From: Catonia carolina
Taxonomy: Eukaryota > Arthropoda > Insecta > Hemiptera > Achilidae
NCBI GenBank assembly: GCA_035578175.1
Contig: JAQMRL010000004.1
Span: 37,750,901 to 37,814,900, forward strand
DNA: 64,000 nucleotides
Reading direction: 5' to 3'
Every line of letters begins with the position of its first letter. The stretch's first letter is position 1. The translations under genes were made by a program, and so were the position numbers. This document shows positions 1-13,700 of the stretch, in pieces. Under the pieces are notes generated by a model that saw only the letters and a program-made list of their open reading frames with translations, did not search any database and was not told the origin of the DNA.

Positions 1-423
1 TCGGTACTTCAGTTTGTGGGTTCTGGTCAAAACTGGAACTTCAAACCCAGTGATTTCTGATTTTTAAGAGAAATCGAATCACACTATTTTTGTTTCCAAA
101 TTCTGACTTTGATTGCTTGACTTCCGGTTTTGGGCCACTTGCGGTCTAAACCAGAACTTCAAACCCAATCTAGGCACACTAAATTTTTGTGTAGATTATG
201 AATCCAAAAACTGTTTGTTACTATCTCTTGTAGTTTCAGATTTTGATTTCTTGACTTCCTGTTTTGGGCCACTTCCGATCGAAACCGAAACTTCAAACCC
301 AATTTAAGCCCACTAACTTTTTGTGTAAATCCAAAAACTATCTGTTGCTATCTCTTGTAGTTCCTGACATCTGGGTGTGACGGACAAAGGAAAACAATAG
401 ATGTCAATTTAAAAAAATTGTCC
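1..423 (+). repeat. Foldback repeat D, partial arm (cut by window edge)
   Basis: This stretch repeats a unit of roughly 150-180 bp. Each unit carries a 'gacttccggttttgggcc' block, a 'cttcaaacccaa' block, a 'tttgtgtagatt' block and a 'gctatctcttgtagtt' block. The same units form both arms of the large inverted repeat at 15405-17335. The arm ends near 'acatctgggtgtgacgga', as the other arms do. Only one arm is visible, so this is either a half element or the right arm of a copy that starts before the window. Confidence 0.8.
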
Positions 424-1859
424 CCAATAATTTAGAAAATCACACATTGTAAGCAATATACTCAAAGCAAATTATTCAAACTTAATGTTAGAAAACAGAA
501 AAAAATTTCAATTAAATACATTAATTTTTGATGGTGATTCTGAAAATGAGGTCACTGAACCGATACAGAGTACCGGAACCCCCAATTAATATGGCACTTT
601 AAAAATTTTGTCACTTTTTTGTGGTAAAGTCTAAAGACACAGGCTGGATGGTGACATTTTTGTTTTTAACACCTAGGAATCTACAAAATCTCCAAAAGAA
701 TTTACCATAATTTCATCAAAAACTATGAAAATGCCCATTAGACTGTACCAATTATTCTTTTTGGAGACAAAAATTGGTTAAGAAAGGCATCATTTGGTAA
801 ATTTTCAAAGAACTGTGTTATAAAAGAACCTTAATTTTTTTACTCCTTGGATTAACAAGGAATTTGGAAAAAATATGACGGGTGATGACAAATCTGCACA
901 TGGAGAGCTACATTTTATAAAAAGTTGACCAGAATCAGTCCAGTGGGAGCTGAGACCAGACTTGAGTAAAAATCCCTTATCCTTCTAAATATATAGATAT
1001 TTTGGCATCTTTCCTAACAACCTTCTATTACAAGTACTTAATGCGCAGCATTACGATTCTGGTTACTTATGGGTCCCTCCTTATTTGTAAGAAAGTAACA
1101 ATACATAAAAAAGAAGCACTAATCCTTTCATTTCCATGTATTATACACATTATTGGACAATGTAATTTTTTGAAAATTAAATAAAACAAACATAAAATCT
1201 GTGTTCTTTAAAGGAATAAATATTTATGTAAAATTATGAATAGATCTAGTAGAACAAAAGTTTTTATAATTTGTTTAATTGAATTCTGTAATGATAAAGT
1301 ATAGAGTTCACTGCTTCATTAGATTTTAAATGGATCTGGTATTGTTATTCTGAACAGAAAATGTATTTTATCAACAGGATTGTTGTAATATTATGTCAAA
1401 AATGTAATATTTATATATGTTTAGTATCTTGGTTATATATTTGTCTTTTATTTGTGGGAAAATGAAATGTTAATATTGTGAGTTTGGTTTAAATTGTTGG
1501 TCACATTATTATACTTGGATGTTTGAGTTGTAAAGTATAAAAAGTTATAATATGTTTTTAAAATGCTGTGATTAAAGAATTTCATTTTTTTAATATTAGA
1601 ATTATAGATCATAAGTGAAAGTACAGAAGTGATCGATTTTTTTTTGTAAATGCAAGGCATTTCTTTCAAGTAATGACAGTGTGTAGATTTAAGGTGATAT
1701 TTTTACAATTGCATAACTTGCTCTCTTGAAATTCAATACAGTTTATACAAACTGAAATATTTTTTCTACAATTTGATGTTATTAGTGTGAATGTATGAGT
1801 AAACATGGTGTCATAAAAACAAAAACGGGACTGAGTGCATAACTTGAAAAAAGATTGGA
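424..1859. other. AT-rich intergenic DNA, nothing recognised
   Basis: No reading frame, RNA gene or repeat that I can name. Short frames here have no family features and a base composition like the surrounding DNA. Confidence 0.6.
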
Positions 1860-1879
1860 GTTGCTAACAACTCCTTGTC

Positions 1880-2625
1880 TATTCGTGCTGCAAGTTTAGG
1901 CTCGTCACACCAGTCAGGAGTATTGCATCAATGATTGAACACATACAATAGCTTCCTGCTAGAAAAATTTAGTGTGAAAACTGAGCGAAGAATCAACATA
2001 AAATTTTTCTGTGAATCTTAAATCGGCTACAGAAACTTTCCAAATTTTAACATAAGCTTACCTATAACCCTGGAAGTAAGCATCAATCGATACAGTAGTC
2101 CAGAATCCCCCAAGGCCAAAAGATTTTGCATAGCAAAGTCAAAATTCAAGGCAATGTTGCGTGTCTTCTTTGACATTAGAGTAATTTTCAAATTGAATGG
2201 GTTACCAGTGGTTAAAGTGTTAATAAGCACTACTATATTGAGGTACTGAAAAGACTTTGTGAAAACATTAAATGAAGACCACAGTAGTGAAGCAATGGTT
2301 GGTTGTTGCACCAGGACAGTGCACCTGCTCACAAGGCCATTTTCAAGTTGCTGAATAGAAAGAACATTACTGTTATTGAGGGACTACCATATTCACCTGC
2401 TTTGACTCCCTGTGAATTTTTACACGTCCTAAAGATATACCGTGCATTAAGGGAACCCAGTTTTCCTCGATTAAAGATGTTTAAGCAAAAACAAAGATGC
2501 TCCTAAGAGGGTTTCCAGAAATGTTACCAGCGATGGGAGCATCAAATGCTTAAGGGAAATACTTTGAAGGTAATAACATCACCATTAAATAATTATGTAA
2601 GTACATTGATTTATAGGAACAGTCC
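1880..2625 (+). pseudogene. Dead mariner transposase
   Basis: Broken frames translate to mariner-family blocks in the right order. An 'ESPRPKRF' block near 2100 is followed by an 'MLRVFFDIRVIF' block near 2155, a 'YIEVLKRLCENIK' block near 2235, 'LHQDSAPAHKA' at about 2306 (the second catalytic aspartate region), then 'GLPYSPALTPCEF' near 2380 (the third acidic region). A frameshift near 2500 leads to a tail resembling 'GFPEMLPAMG'. In-frame stops and frameshifts make it non-functional. I could not define both terminal repeats, so the outer limits are approximate. Confidence 0.8.
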
Positions 2626-5600
2626 TTTTTTTAATTACACCTCATACATTCATTTATTTAAAAAGCACTTGGCAGTTTGTAATCATCCAAATGTAAAAAT
2701 ACTATTATTTTTACTAACGTTTTATTGAAGTTTCTATTTTCCTTTCATTTACAATTCCACATCCCACTCTGACCTGTTTCGGTAGATCCACCAATTACTA
2801 CACAGTAGTGAGACATATATGTAAACAAAACAATAAATACTTTAAAAGTAGATTAACTAATAAAAGCAGAAAGAAGAATAATTAAAACTTGCCATCGATA
2901 GCAACAATACAAGGAAGGAAGTGTTAACATTGCCTCAAATGAACAAAAAAAAAACAGAACTGATAACAAGCATGATGAAGAATGATAGAATATCGTTTCT
3001 ATGACACATAATCAGAAATCCTGAAAACTGAATAGAATAAATCCTAGTAAAGTTATATCAGAAAATGCCAAATTACTGGATAAAGGAATTGAATAAATAT
3101 AAAAAAATTAGATATATTTTCAGAAAACCTCAAAATAAAAGTAATCTGAAAATTCTCAAGATTCAAGAAAAGGAGACTACTAATTAATTATCAAAAGTAA
3201 TAAAGGTATTTTTAGACAAAAAAGAAAGAAAAAATCTGAGAGAATGAAAGAATATTAGAGAAAGAAAGTATTTGAAAAATTTTAAATGTAATTCATTAAA
3301 TTGATCCCATGCAGACCATTAAAACAAGAGCAATAAATAAATAATATTTTCAGAAGATGCTATATCTCAGTCTTTTATATACTTGTAAAAATTAATGTCA
3401 ATTTTGTATCTTGTATACTCTGACGATGATGGATCCACTAAAACATGTAAGTGTGAAAAAATAGAGGAATAAGCAAAAAAAAAAATTAAAGTTATAATAA
3501 AAGGTTTGCAAAAACTAGTATTATTTCAATATTTAGGTTACAAACATATTTTAGAAATTTTATAATAGATTATAATATCTGTATTATGTATAGAAGATAT
3601 TTTATTTTTTAAATGTAAAAAAAAAAATATTTGAAAAATAGAACAATATTTTCAACTATATTATTACTAATTTTAGTAATGTATACTGACTCTTTTACCA
3701 GAACCTTTAATGCCGTGCTGTCTGTGTTGGTCATGCCTTGTACATTTTGGTGAAATAAATCCTAAAGAATTTTCAACAAATTCTGAAAAAATTTTGTTAG
3801 AAAAATAAATTTAGTTAAACTACGGTGATTAATTTGTTTGAATAAGAAGAAAATTATTTTATAAGTAATAAGGGAATTAAATGTTGAAGGCTTTGTGGTA
3901 TTATTTTGTATTGTTAAATTAAAATTTATTTATGTTGTATATGTTTTGTATAATTATTGTGCATTATTATTTAAATTAAATAATGACAAACTCAAGTGTT
4001 AAGTTTCTTTGTTTTTATTAACCACATCATCCCCCTCAAAACTTACACTACTTTTATGGAGGAACAATAAGATAAGAGTGATTTGGTGAAGCTTCGCCCC
4101 ACTACTTAAAAACAGACATTAACCCGTTCGGTGAGGAAGAAGGACTACTTGTTCCCACATACTGCGCCAACAGTGTGAACATGTGTCTGTTTCTTACTTT
4201 CTGAAAACATTAGTCGCCTTCATCTAGCATTTTTTTGTTCTCAATGCATAGTCAAAGAAATCAAAAAAGGATTTTGCAATTTGTTTAGACTGTAGTTCAA
4301 CATTCTGACCAATCTTTCTTCTCTTTTTTTGTCTGGAAACACCTTTTTGGTAGATATGGGCTTTTTTCATGGTTGACTCCACTTAAATGACAGATATGTA
4401 TATGTTTGATATTAAGAATTATTAATCTTAGTTACATTCTAATAATTTTTGAAATAAAATCTGGTGGTATTAACCATGAAGTACAAAACTAATAAAAATC
4501 TTGTTTTTCAGGTTATTCGTCTCCCTAACGCTGTACCAACCCTATACTCTGTCACGTGTGTACTGTTGTTCTCAAATGCTCAGATTCGTCATCTTTTAAT
4601 TGGCTACCCAACGAATCTGATGTAGCTTTTCCTGGTCTTTTATTGGAGAGGATGATGAATTCTTAGTACAAGACCTTTCCATATTTGACTTTCAAAGGTA
4701 GTAAACCTTATTAAGGCAAGCCTTTTGTTACTCAAGGCTGTTATGTTGTGCAACCACGGTTTTTAGCTGTAATGGAATTCTCCATTTCCTAAAGCCAATC
4801 CATCCACATGGAGCCGCTAACCAAAAAAGTTATTCAAGATATGATATTAGTTTTGGAGAAGAGTAATTTAATTTTTATCAACTAATTACAGCACCTGTCT
4901 ATTGTCGATCTACTGTAAAAGTACTCCACCCAAAGCAAGCACCTGTAGGTTATAAATGAAAGTTTTACACTAGGTGGCATATATCTACTTTTCTACCTGA
5001 TAATTACCTTGCACTACGTTCCATCATAAAAATGTTTACATCCAGCTAAACTAAACATTTCAATTATATCATTCAGATTACTTGTAATAATTATGGTAGT
5101 TTAATAAATTAATTATTTTATTAACTTAATTAATCTTTTAACCATTACATTTTTATCAAAACAATTTTTTTTACTTAGAGAATTAAAAACATTAGACAAT
5201 TCTTTTTTTTCTCTCCACTCTTTAACGGTTTACCACTTAAATGTTTCATAAACATAACACATTCACTATCACACATGTTAACAAAACACAGATTACAAAA
5301 CTATTCAACTTCAGTCTATAAAGAAAATTGAAATGAACCAACACAATACCAAAAACTAACCTAACGAAACTAAAAATGAGTTTAGCATGCGCAAGTGCAA
5401 ACAGTTGTATTATACTAGTCACAGACATTAATTTTAATGATATTAAATAAAAATTCTGAAATAATAAACTACGAATCAGTGGAATTGTTTACTGTTCTGT
5501 TATAATTCAAGCATGTTAGTCTGTAACTTACACTTCTGAGCAAAAATTAAAAACTGGTCTATAATAAAAACGCAGTAAGTTACTCATAAATAATTATAAA

Positions 5601-5850
5601 TAATATCACGAAAAATAACAATGTGAGAGTGACAATAGAAAAAGAAGAATAACAATAGTAAAAGTTTTAGTTATTAATGGTAAACTAATGTTTGATTTAT
5701 GAAACATTTTCTAACAAACGAATTGAATGTGTTTATTATATTAAGCTTAGAACAAATTAGTCATGCTGTATGGAATTTCGTTTTTGATCATGCTGTATGT
5801 ATTTTTACTCAATATGCATGTTCACCTTGTATTGCTGGTTGCCTACTATT
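2626..5850. other. Intergenic DNA upstream of KSR, with two repeat C motif copies
   Basis: Mostly unrecognised AT-rich sequence. At about 3411-3450 there is a copy of the 'tctgatgatggtggatc' motif of repeat C (here with changes), and near 2768-2792 a reverse copy ('tttcggtagatccacca'). At 4584-4620 two nine-base arms 'cagattcgt' and 'acgaatctg' form a small inverted repeat around an 'attggct' box. No gene is visible. Confidence 0.5.
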
Positions 5851-5879
5851 GGAGTAGCCTACTCTAAGTGTAGACCAAC

Positions 5880-6205
5880 TATAGTCCAGCCTCTCTTAGT
5901 TTGCTCCTAATGTAAACAAATAATGACGTCACTGAGCATGCGCATTGTATCAAAATTTGTACACGCTGATTAAAAAGTAACAACAAAATACTTTCAAAAG
6001 TATTTTTTTAAATGAAATTGTTAGGCCTACATCATATCATGACTGATGTTTTTAGTACTTTAAGTAGTACTTATAATTTAAAAAATAGTTAACTTAATAG
6101 GAATACAACATCCGTAAAGTCGGAGACTCTAGCGTGCACCCTGTAGTAGGTGGCTTTAGTTTGTTGACAGTAGGAGCAAACTAAGAACGGCTGAACTGTA
6201 TGTGA
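5880..6205. repeat. Small inverted repeat with CRE- and NRF1-like motifs
   Basis: The arm 'cttagtttgctccta' at about 5896 recurs inverted as 'taggagcaaactaag' near 6171, with partly matching flanks ('agtccagcc' against 'ggctgaact'). This suggests a decayed foldback or MITE. Just inside the left arm lie TGACGTCA (about 5924) and 'gcatgcgca' (about 5936). It is 1.4 kb from the KSR start codon. Whether the motifs act as regulatory sites is not known. Confidence 0.45.
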
Positions 6206-7330
6206 TAAAAGTTGAAATAGTTCAACCTGCAGCTTGTATTTTTACCAGTCCTTCATAAATTGTTATAGTAACTCGTTATGCACTTAGTAGTACAACAGAT
6301 GTATATTGTAATACACAGTGCTAATAGTTCATTAGTTTTCTATTTTCATATTCTGTTGTTTACTTGGAAGTCTATTGTGTAGTTCTTCATAAGCTAATCA
6401 GAACACTACTTCAAATCAGGTAAAGGTCTGAGAATTAAACAATGTCAAAAAAGACTATTAGTTTTGTATTAATTTATACTTTTTATATTTTACATATAAC
6501 CTACCAAATCAATATAAGAATGGGTGTATTTAAATAATAAATTACTATATAAAAATTTTATTGATTATTATTATGGAAGGTAAACAAATTATTATGGAAG
6601 GAAAACAATGTGCATGCTGAAAATTTGGATATTTACTGATTATAAATAGGCTAATACAAAACAAATTGTATGGAGTCCAGATGCAAAACACATTATTTCT
6701 ACTTTTTAAAAATTTTGGGGAAACATGAAAATCCTGAAAAAGCACAGTCAAGACTACCAAAATATATATTATTTTTATTCAAATTGGGCGCTGCTGTAAA
6801 CAACATTGTGTAATTCGAAACTATTGGATTCGTTGAATGACGTCACCAAAAAGTGTGTGTTTGATTCAGCGTTGGGGAAACTAACTACGTTGGGGATAAC
6901 TTGAGAAACAAGTTTTTTTATTTGTTTTGAACAACACCAGATTACATTTCAAAATTATTAAAAATATTTCTAAGACCAATTCTTAATATAAAACGTTCAT
7001 ATTTTTGTCACATAAATAGAGTCGACCATGATTTAGAATATGTTCCATAATCAGATAAACTTAGTGGAAATTGTTCTGTTGTTATAATTAAAACATATTG
7101 TATTTTTATAAATATAAGTTTATTTATTAATTATTTATATCATAAATTTAGAAAAAATCGAGGTTCCATATAATCGAATATTTGGAATATTACCTTAATA
7201 TTACCGATTCAAAATAATTATTTGCTAGAAGTATTTACTGATATTAATAAATTTTAATTTTAAAACTCATGTTTTTACTTGAATAATGTAATTTTATGAT
7301 ATTTATAATTTTCCAATAATATCTTTTAGA
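6206..7330. other. AT-rich DNA immediately upstream of KSR
   Basis: No gene is seen. One more TGACGTCA occurs at about 6838, next to a slightly GC-richer patch (6780-6910). A true distal promoter or a non-coding first exon could lie here, but no sequence evidence fixes it. Confidence 0.4.
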
Positions 7331-7586
7331 TTGAATTTTCATCCGTAGTGATGTTCACAGCCTTATCAGTACGGCAGCAGTCAACACTTTCAGTTCAGAC
7401 AGTTGGTTGGGTAGTTTTTAGTGAGCTTATGATATTATCCATAACCATTATGGATAATTTTTACTTTGCGTGTTATCGTTCTGTAGGAGGTTACTATGTT
7501 AATAATTGTGTGTCTGCCACATTATACAAAGCCTGCCTAGGTTATTATATCACTGAAATGAAGTTAAGTGTTTAGTGACATTTGTT
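7331..7586 (+). promoter_or_regulatory. Probable KSR promoter/5' leader with an upstream frame
   Basis: The base composition is less AT-rich than the flanks. TCAGT-type initiator-like sequences occur near 7365 and 7390. An upstream open frame runs from ATG at 7351 to a stop at 7575, 11 bases before the KSR ATG. It has no recognised family features. The leader assignment rests on position next to exon 1 and on the composition shift. No TATA box is obvious and the true start site is not determined. Confidence 0.35.
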
Positions 7587-7754
7587 ATGGCAGACGAAGA
7601 GGCCGACCAAGAAATTCGTCGTGCTCTAGATGTAGTGCAGTCTGTACAATCTATTCAATCCATAATTGACATTTCTGCTGATAGATTGGAAGGATTAAGA
7701 ACTCAATGTGCTACAAGTGCCGAAATAACTCAACAAGAAATTAGGACCCTTGAG
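7587..7754 (+). CDS. KSR: KSR exon 1: start, coiled-coil part of CC-SAM
   Basis: Encodes residues 1-56. The start codon at 7587 has G at -3 and +4 and opens with [12 protein letters not shown]; the frame is closed upstream. '[20 protein letters not shown]' near the end matches the strongly conserved KSR CA1 segment ('[16 protein letters not shown]' in human KSR1). The donor is gtattt, phase 0. This part helps KSR pair with BRAF and contact membranes in known homologues. The next exon is 7.3 kb away. Confidence 0.95.
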
Positions 7755-10700
7755 GTATTTACCTATTAATTTTAATAATATTGGTCTATATTTGCTTCAT
7801 GTGTTAACCCAATTTAGCTTATGATAGTTATTAAGATGAACCATTTATTAGTAATTATTAGGAAAGTTGGCTACCAATATAATACATTAATCTTTGTAGT
7901 TAAATATTTGTTATTTACCTCATATAAGTCATTTTTTATTGGAGAAATATGCCTAACCCACTTTTTGGTTAGAATAGTTCTTCCCCTAAATGCGGCTGTT
8001 TTCGTTGTTTATATTTCTATTTGTTTTATACCTGAGTATAATATTTACTATTTGTTATAAACGGTTATTGACTTCCTCATTATTAAACAGTATTGTCATA
8101 TTTTGCAATAGGCTAACCTTATTAGTGTTTCTTCCTGCTCAAAAATAGGCCAACAGAATTTACATCACTGAAATGAAACAAATTTATTAATTATAAAGTT
8201 AATTGTATTAAGTCTTCTGTTATTTATTAATGTACTCATGTTGTGTGATTTTTACATAATTGTTTTGTACAAGAACTTTTTTTATTTTTTCTTAACTTGG
8301 GTAGGGGTACCTTTTACCCACTGATTATGTTAGACTTACGTTGTACTTAATTCCTTCTCGTCTGTAAAATCTATACACTTTTGTTGTCTATGAAACGGGA
8401 AACAGATTTTCAATTGAGTGAATTGTAAGTCTTTAATGCAAAACTAACATTTTCTTCACTGCTATTTGCAAGTGAAAGCAAACATTTCAATAATTTTTGT
8501 TTCTTTTTCTAAATTTTATGTGTAAGGTTAGGTAATTATGAAAGTTTTAACGTTAGACTATTACACTGTTGTTTAGATCTTGCATGTGTAGATGAGTTTA
8601 GTATTGGTTATCTAATAATATTTTGGTAAATTCAAAATATGAGGTATTTTAGTTGCCGAGCTTCTGAAATCTATATCAAGTGGTCTGACTGGGGAGTTTT
8701 GAATCATAATAATTTTTTAATCACTATGAATCAAACCTGGGATCTTCCACTGTGTAAGCTTTGTTTATTTATATTACAGTTAATATACATTTAATTTTGG
8801 AAACCCCCACAGTTTTTCTCCCCTACTCTCTGCAAAATCATTAATAATTCCAGTTCTAAAAGATATAAAAAAATATTACCGCATTCTTAAGAAAATTATT
8901 AAGAGCTTGAATTAAATTGTTTAACTTCAATAAGTTTTATATACTTGAATATAATATGTCTTCTGCCTTTCAAGGATTAGGCATTTCTGCTTGTTCCGAA
9001 CCTCTCAAATCTGCCCATTTCTTTCTCGGGCATCCTCGTCCTCTACTGCCCTTAGCAGACACTAGGCTTATAGCCTAGTGTCTGCTTAGCTATCCTATCC
9101 TCTCTCATTTTGCTCACATGCTCTAACCACAGCATTCTGTTCTGAGATACCATGTAATTTATAGAGAAGATGTTGAGTTCTTTCCTATCTTGGTATTCCT
9201 GTAACGATCTTCTTTACTACACCCATACGTATGTCGAAGAAATTTTATTTTACATGCTTTGATAGCACACTAGAATATGTTTGGTGCTAAACCATTTATT
9301 TTTCTATTCTATTTTTGTCATCAGTCTTTCCACTGATTTGATGGAGTTCTCCAAGCTGTTCTATCTTGCGCAAATCGTTTCGTATCTAGATACTTGCAAC
9401 ACCCTACATCTTTTGTAATTTGCTTTAAATATTCTAACCTTTGCCTCCCCATACAATTTACCCCCACAATGTTACCCTCCATTATTGATATTTTACTTTA
9501 GTAAAGTCAAAAAAAATGTGAAAATATATTTGTGTTCAGATCCTTCAAAAGAATAATTTCTGAAATTTTCATTGGTCATTCATTTTCTTAGGTCGTCAAG
9601 TTGAGTGACTGGTTGGTTTGACAGAAATCAGCCGTCTTGGAATTTTTGTTTGTTCTACATTGGACTGTTACGCACATTAAGGCTAATGCAGATGGTTATG
9701 GGTGATAGATAAGAATGTGTACTGAATAAAAGTTAGTTCTGACGAGAGGATCTTTATCGGGATTTGTTCTATTTGGTCAACTATAAATACAAATTTGATA
9801 TATAAAATTGGAACAATTTAAACGTAGGTGATCTAGCCCAGAATTTATTTGTTGTTTTAGGAGAGCAAACAGCTGTTATGACAACAAGAGTTAAAATATT
9901 TCTCGTATTTTTAATTAATAACAATTTGAACAAATATTAAGTTACGAGATGATTCGAATAATTTTATTATCTTGGAGTATTTTAAATTAAATAAATTTAT
10001 GCCCTACATCCTGCGGCTATATGAATTTCAGGTGCTTTAAAAACTCCTCTCAGAAGGATGAAAAATCCATTTAAATTTGAGACAAATACATTATAACAGT
10101 TGATAGCATAGTGGACCTGTGCGAATATTCACACAATGTTCTTGGGTTCCAAACCCCTATCATTAAATAAATGATTTAAGTTAACAACAAACTTAATCGC
10201 CCTTAGAAGAACTGTAACAACTAAAGCACAGTAGTACAAACGTTTCATCGTGAAAAGATTGGTTTTAAACTAAAACTTAAAATAAAAAACTGTTAACACA
10301 TGTCTAATGTCGAGTATGTTGTGGAATGAGGAGAGAGATGACAGTAAAGAAAGTCATACAGCGTCCTGTATGACTTCTGGAATATGTTTATGAAGGGTAT
10401 AAATGTCAGAAAACAGCATTAAAATTTATTAAATTACCGCTTTATGTTAAAAAACAAAATTCGATCTTTTTTTATTTCGTAAAATGAAGCTCATATTATG
10501 AATTTCAAGTTTAAAAACTTTTGGGAAAATCAGGAAAGAATGCTCTTTAAAACCATGTAAAAATTATAAAAGTCTGTTCGGTAGAACTCTCTATTTAAGA
10601 GTTAATAGAATTCTCATTTAAAATACATTGGAAGCGATTTTGTGTTTTAAATATATAAATTGCTCTGAAATGATCAGGAAGAATAAAAGACAAATATTAG

Positions 10701-13700
10701 AATGGGAACTCTTTACATTAAAACCTTTTTAATAATGTTGTATCCTTTAACAAGAAATAGTAGGTTTATATGTTTTTCTGATAATATAGTCATTAGCGAT
10801 TAAGTTTTAGCGTTATACTTTCATCATCTTGTAGCTCTAAATCTCTTGATTCGTCTTTGCTTCCTTCACAATATTACTCCAATATTCTTTGCTAGGGGCT
10901 AGCACCTCTCATCTTCTTACACCTGTTGTTCATGTCATCAGCGGAAAGGCTGGTCGGAACATCTAGAGACTTTACCAAGTAAAACGAGGAGCGAGGTGAA
11001 ATAATTGCCTTCTTCAAACTTAATTGCCTTCCTCACTGAATGAGTGCCAACAACTGAAAAAGTAGCCTGGGTTTATCAGCATGCCAGGCCCTCTGAAAAG
11101 CATCTACTTTCCACCCTGTAAATGACATGTCTTCACTTTTACCAAAGGGTCTGACTTTATTATGAAATTTATTACTCCCAGAGAATATAAATCTGACTAG
11201 TGTCTTTTACACCTCTACCTCTTCTGTTCTTAAATGTTTCAGTTATATAATCGGCTGATCATGTGATAAGAAACAGAACTATTTTTTTAGCCCTGGAACT
11301 AGCAGATTGAATGCTAATAAGTTAACACTCCACCGTCCTGTTTTGGGTATTTTCTTACACCTATAAAATTTATTGTCATGAGATCACCGATCCACCTTTT
11401 TCTGAGACAGAATGTTCTTTTTTCTTATCACCATAACTTTGTTCTATCAGTATGCCTCAACCTTCTCCTTCATTTATTTGTCCAGAGATCTTTCTTATAA
11501 TCCTCTTGTCTTGTTGCCATATGTTTCTGATAAAGTCCATGCTTCTCTGCCATAGGTGACAATTGGTCTCTCCAACCACATGTACATTTAAATTTTTGTG
11601 TACAAATGATTAATTCTTAAATTCTTAATAATTTTTCATTGGGAAATTAGGCTTTGATTCCCAGTCCAATTCAATCTTGTATGGAGTTGTTCAGTATGTT
11701 ATTGTAGTTTAATGTATGTCCAAAGTTTTGAAACTCCTTAACTTCATAACATTTTTTCTCACTAACCATAAACTTGTGAAGAACTTAAATTATTAGTACA
11801 CTCAAATTAAGTTTTTTAATCGTGACTAGAACTGGAGACTTTCAGCTTAGCAGTTGAGTACATTATTAATTACAACTGCTGAGGTAGTCTGTTTAAGTTT
11901 AGTCAGGTCATATCTTTTCTTTTGCAAGAACAATAAAAAATAAATCTTGACAGAAGTGATATCTTCTATTGTAAGTTAATTTGTCTATCACTGTTACCAT
12001 TTGTTAGTTTTTAAAATCAAAAGATGTGACTTCTGTAAAATAAGAAAGGATGGAATAATCGACTACATAAAGTGTTCTATTGTTTTTTTTTGTTTCGTTA
12101 TTTCTATTTATAATCCAATCAGGCGCTGGTGTTCAGTATTTCATTGAACTATTTAATCTATGAAGCCATATTTATCTGGTAAAAAATATATTGTCACTAC
12201 AGGCAATTGTAGCTGATTTTAATTTTAAAAACTTCTTGTTTTATTAGATGACTGGATGGGTTGAAAAAAAAATGTTTTAATAGAGAGTAATGGGTTCTGA
12301 GTATGTAATACTCAGTATTACATACTCATACTGAGTATGTAAACTGACACTTAATGCATATTATTGGTTTCTTTTATACACACATTGGTAGAAATTTATT
12401 GGTTCCCATAATATTTTGGGGATCATAAACTAGTAAGTTTGAGAAGATCTTTCTGATGCAGAAATGATGAGTGAGGTACATATGTGGGATAGGTCAAAGA
12501 AGTCTTGTAGAGACTACGCACAATAAAATTCTTGTACCTTGCTTACTTATTATGGAATCTTTTCTGTAGGCTAAGTCAGTTAAACATGATGGTTGATTTT
12601 TTTTATGTAATCATACTTTCGAACGGCATTTTTTGAGTGGATCACTACAATCAGTGTACACAAAATTGATATTAAACTTTTTTAAAAAAATTCATTAAAA
12701 TTTACAGATGTATCTTCAGTCATTCGTATACAAAATTCAAATAGTTTTGTACAAATTATAAAAATGGTTTTATAAGAAGAACTGAAGATACAACATTTTA
12801 TTAAATTTTTTTAAAAAAGTTCAGTTTCAATTTTTTGTACTCTAAATTATGTGAATTTACTGAAACATATCAGTAGAAAGTAGGATTATATAAAAAAGGT
12901 AAAAAAACAAGCAATATAGCAGGCTCTGTAACAGGTCGGTGATAAATTAAATATTTTTAATGGTAGGATTGAATATAGGTTGTACGATATATTTTAACGA
13001 TTCAATGTAGAAAAGTTAAAAAACTACGAATATATTAGTAATTCTAGTTTAATTTATTTATTAAATGTAATTTGTAGAATATACATTTACATCGTTGGAA
13101 TTTTTGTATCAAGTCATTAGAAACAAATTATATTGTACGTACTTCTATGACAGTATAGGTGTAATATTTAATTACAAATTATTAATTTAAATTTAACTAC
13201 CTTGTTACTAGGAAAGTTAAATATATTATTTAAATCAATAGAAACTAGTAATTTTTGTTAACTTAACAAGTATCATTATGGTTGTCTTTTATTTTTAAAA
13301 TAAAAATTTATTGATTTTTTAAAATATTCAGTAATTAACTCTATTTACGTTAATTACCTTAATCTTTTGACATTTTATTTTATTTACAGCTAAACATGTA
13401 CGTATATATTTCTTATCTCTTTTTTTTGCCTTTCTCTAATAATACATGTTACAACCTACTTATTTTAAATTACAATTATTTTACTTTTGCTTCTGTAGTC
13501 TGTTCTGCCATGTATTTGCTGTTATTGCTTTACACTAAAGTGAAAGTTTACCTTTCAGCTGTGATAGTTCATAGTTAACTGAAATTATTTCTACTTTTTT
13601 TTTACTTTTTTTGTTCTATTTACCAAAAAAGAAATTGGCATATCTTTTTATTATTTTACTGTGACTAGTTACAAAGACTTGATCCTAAAAAGAAATTCCT

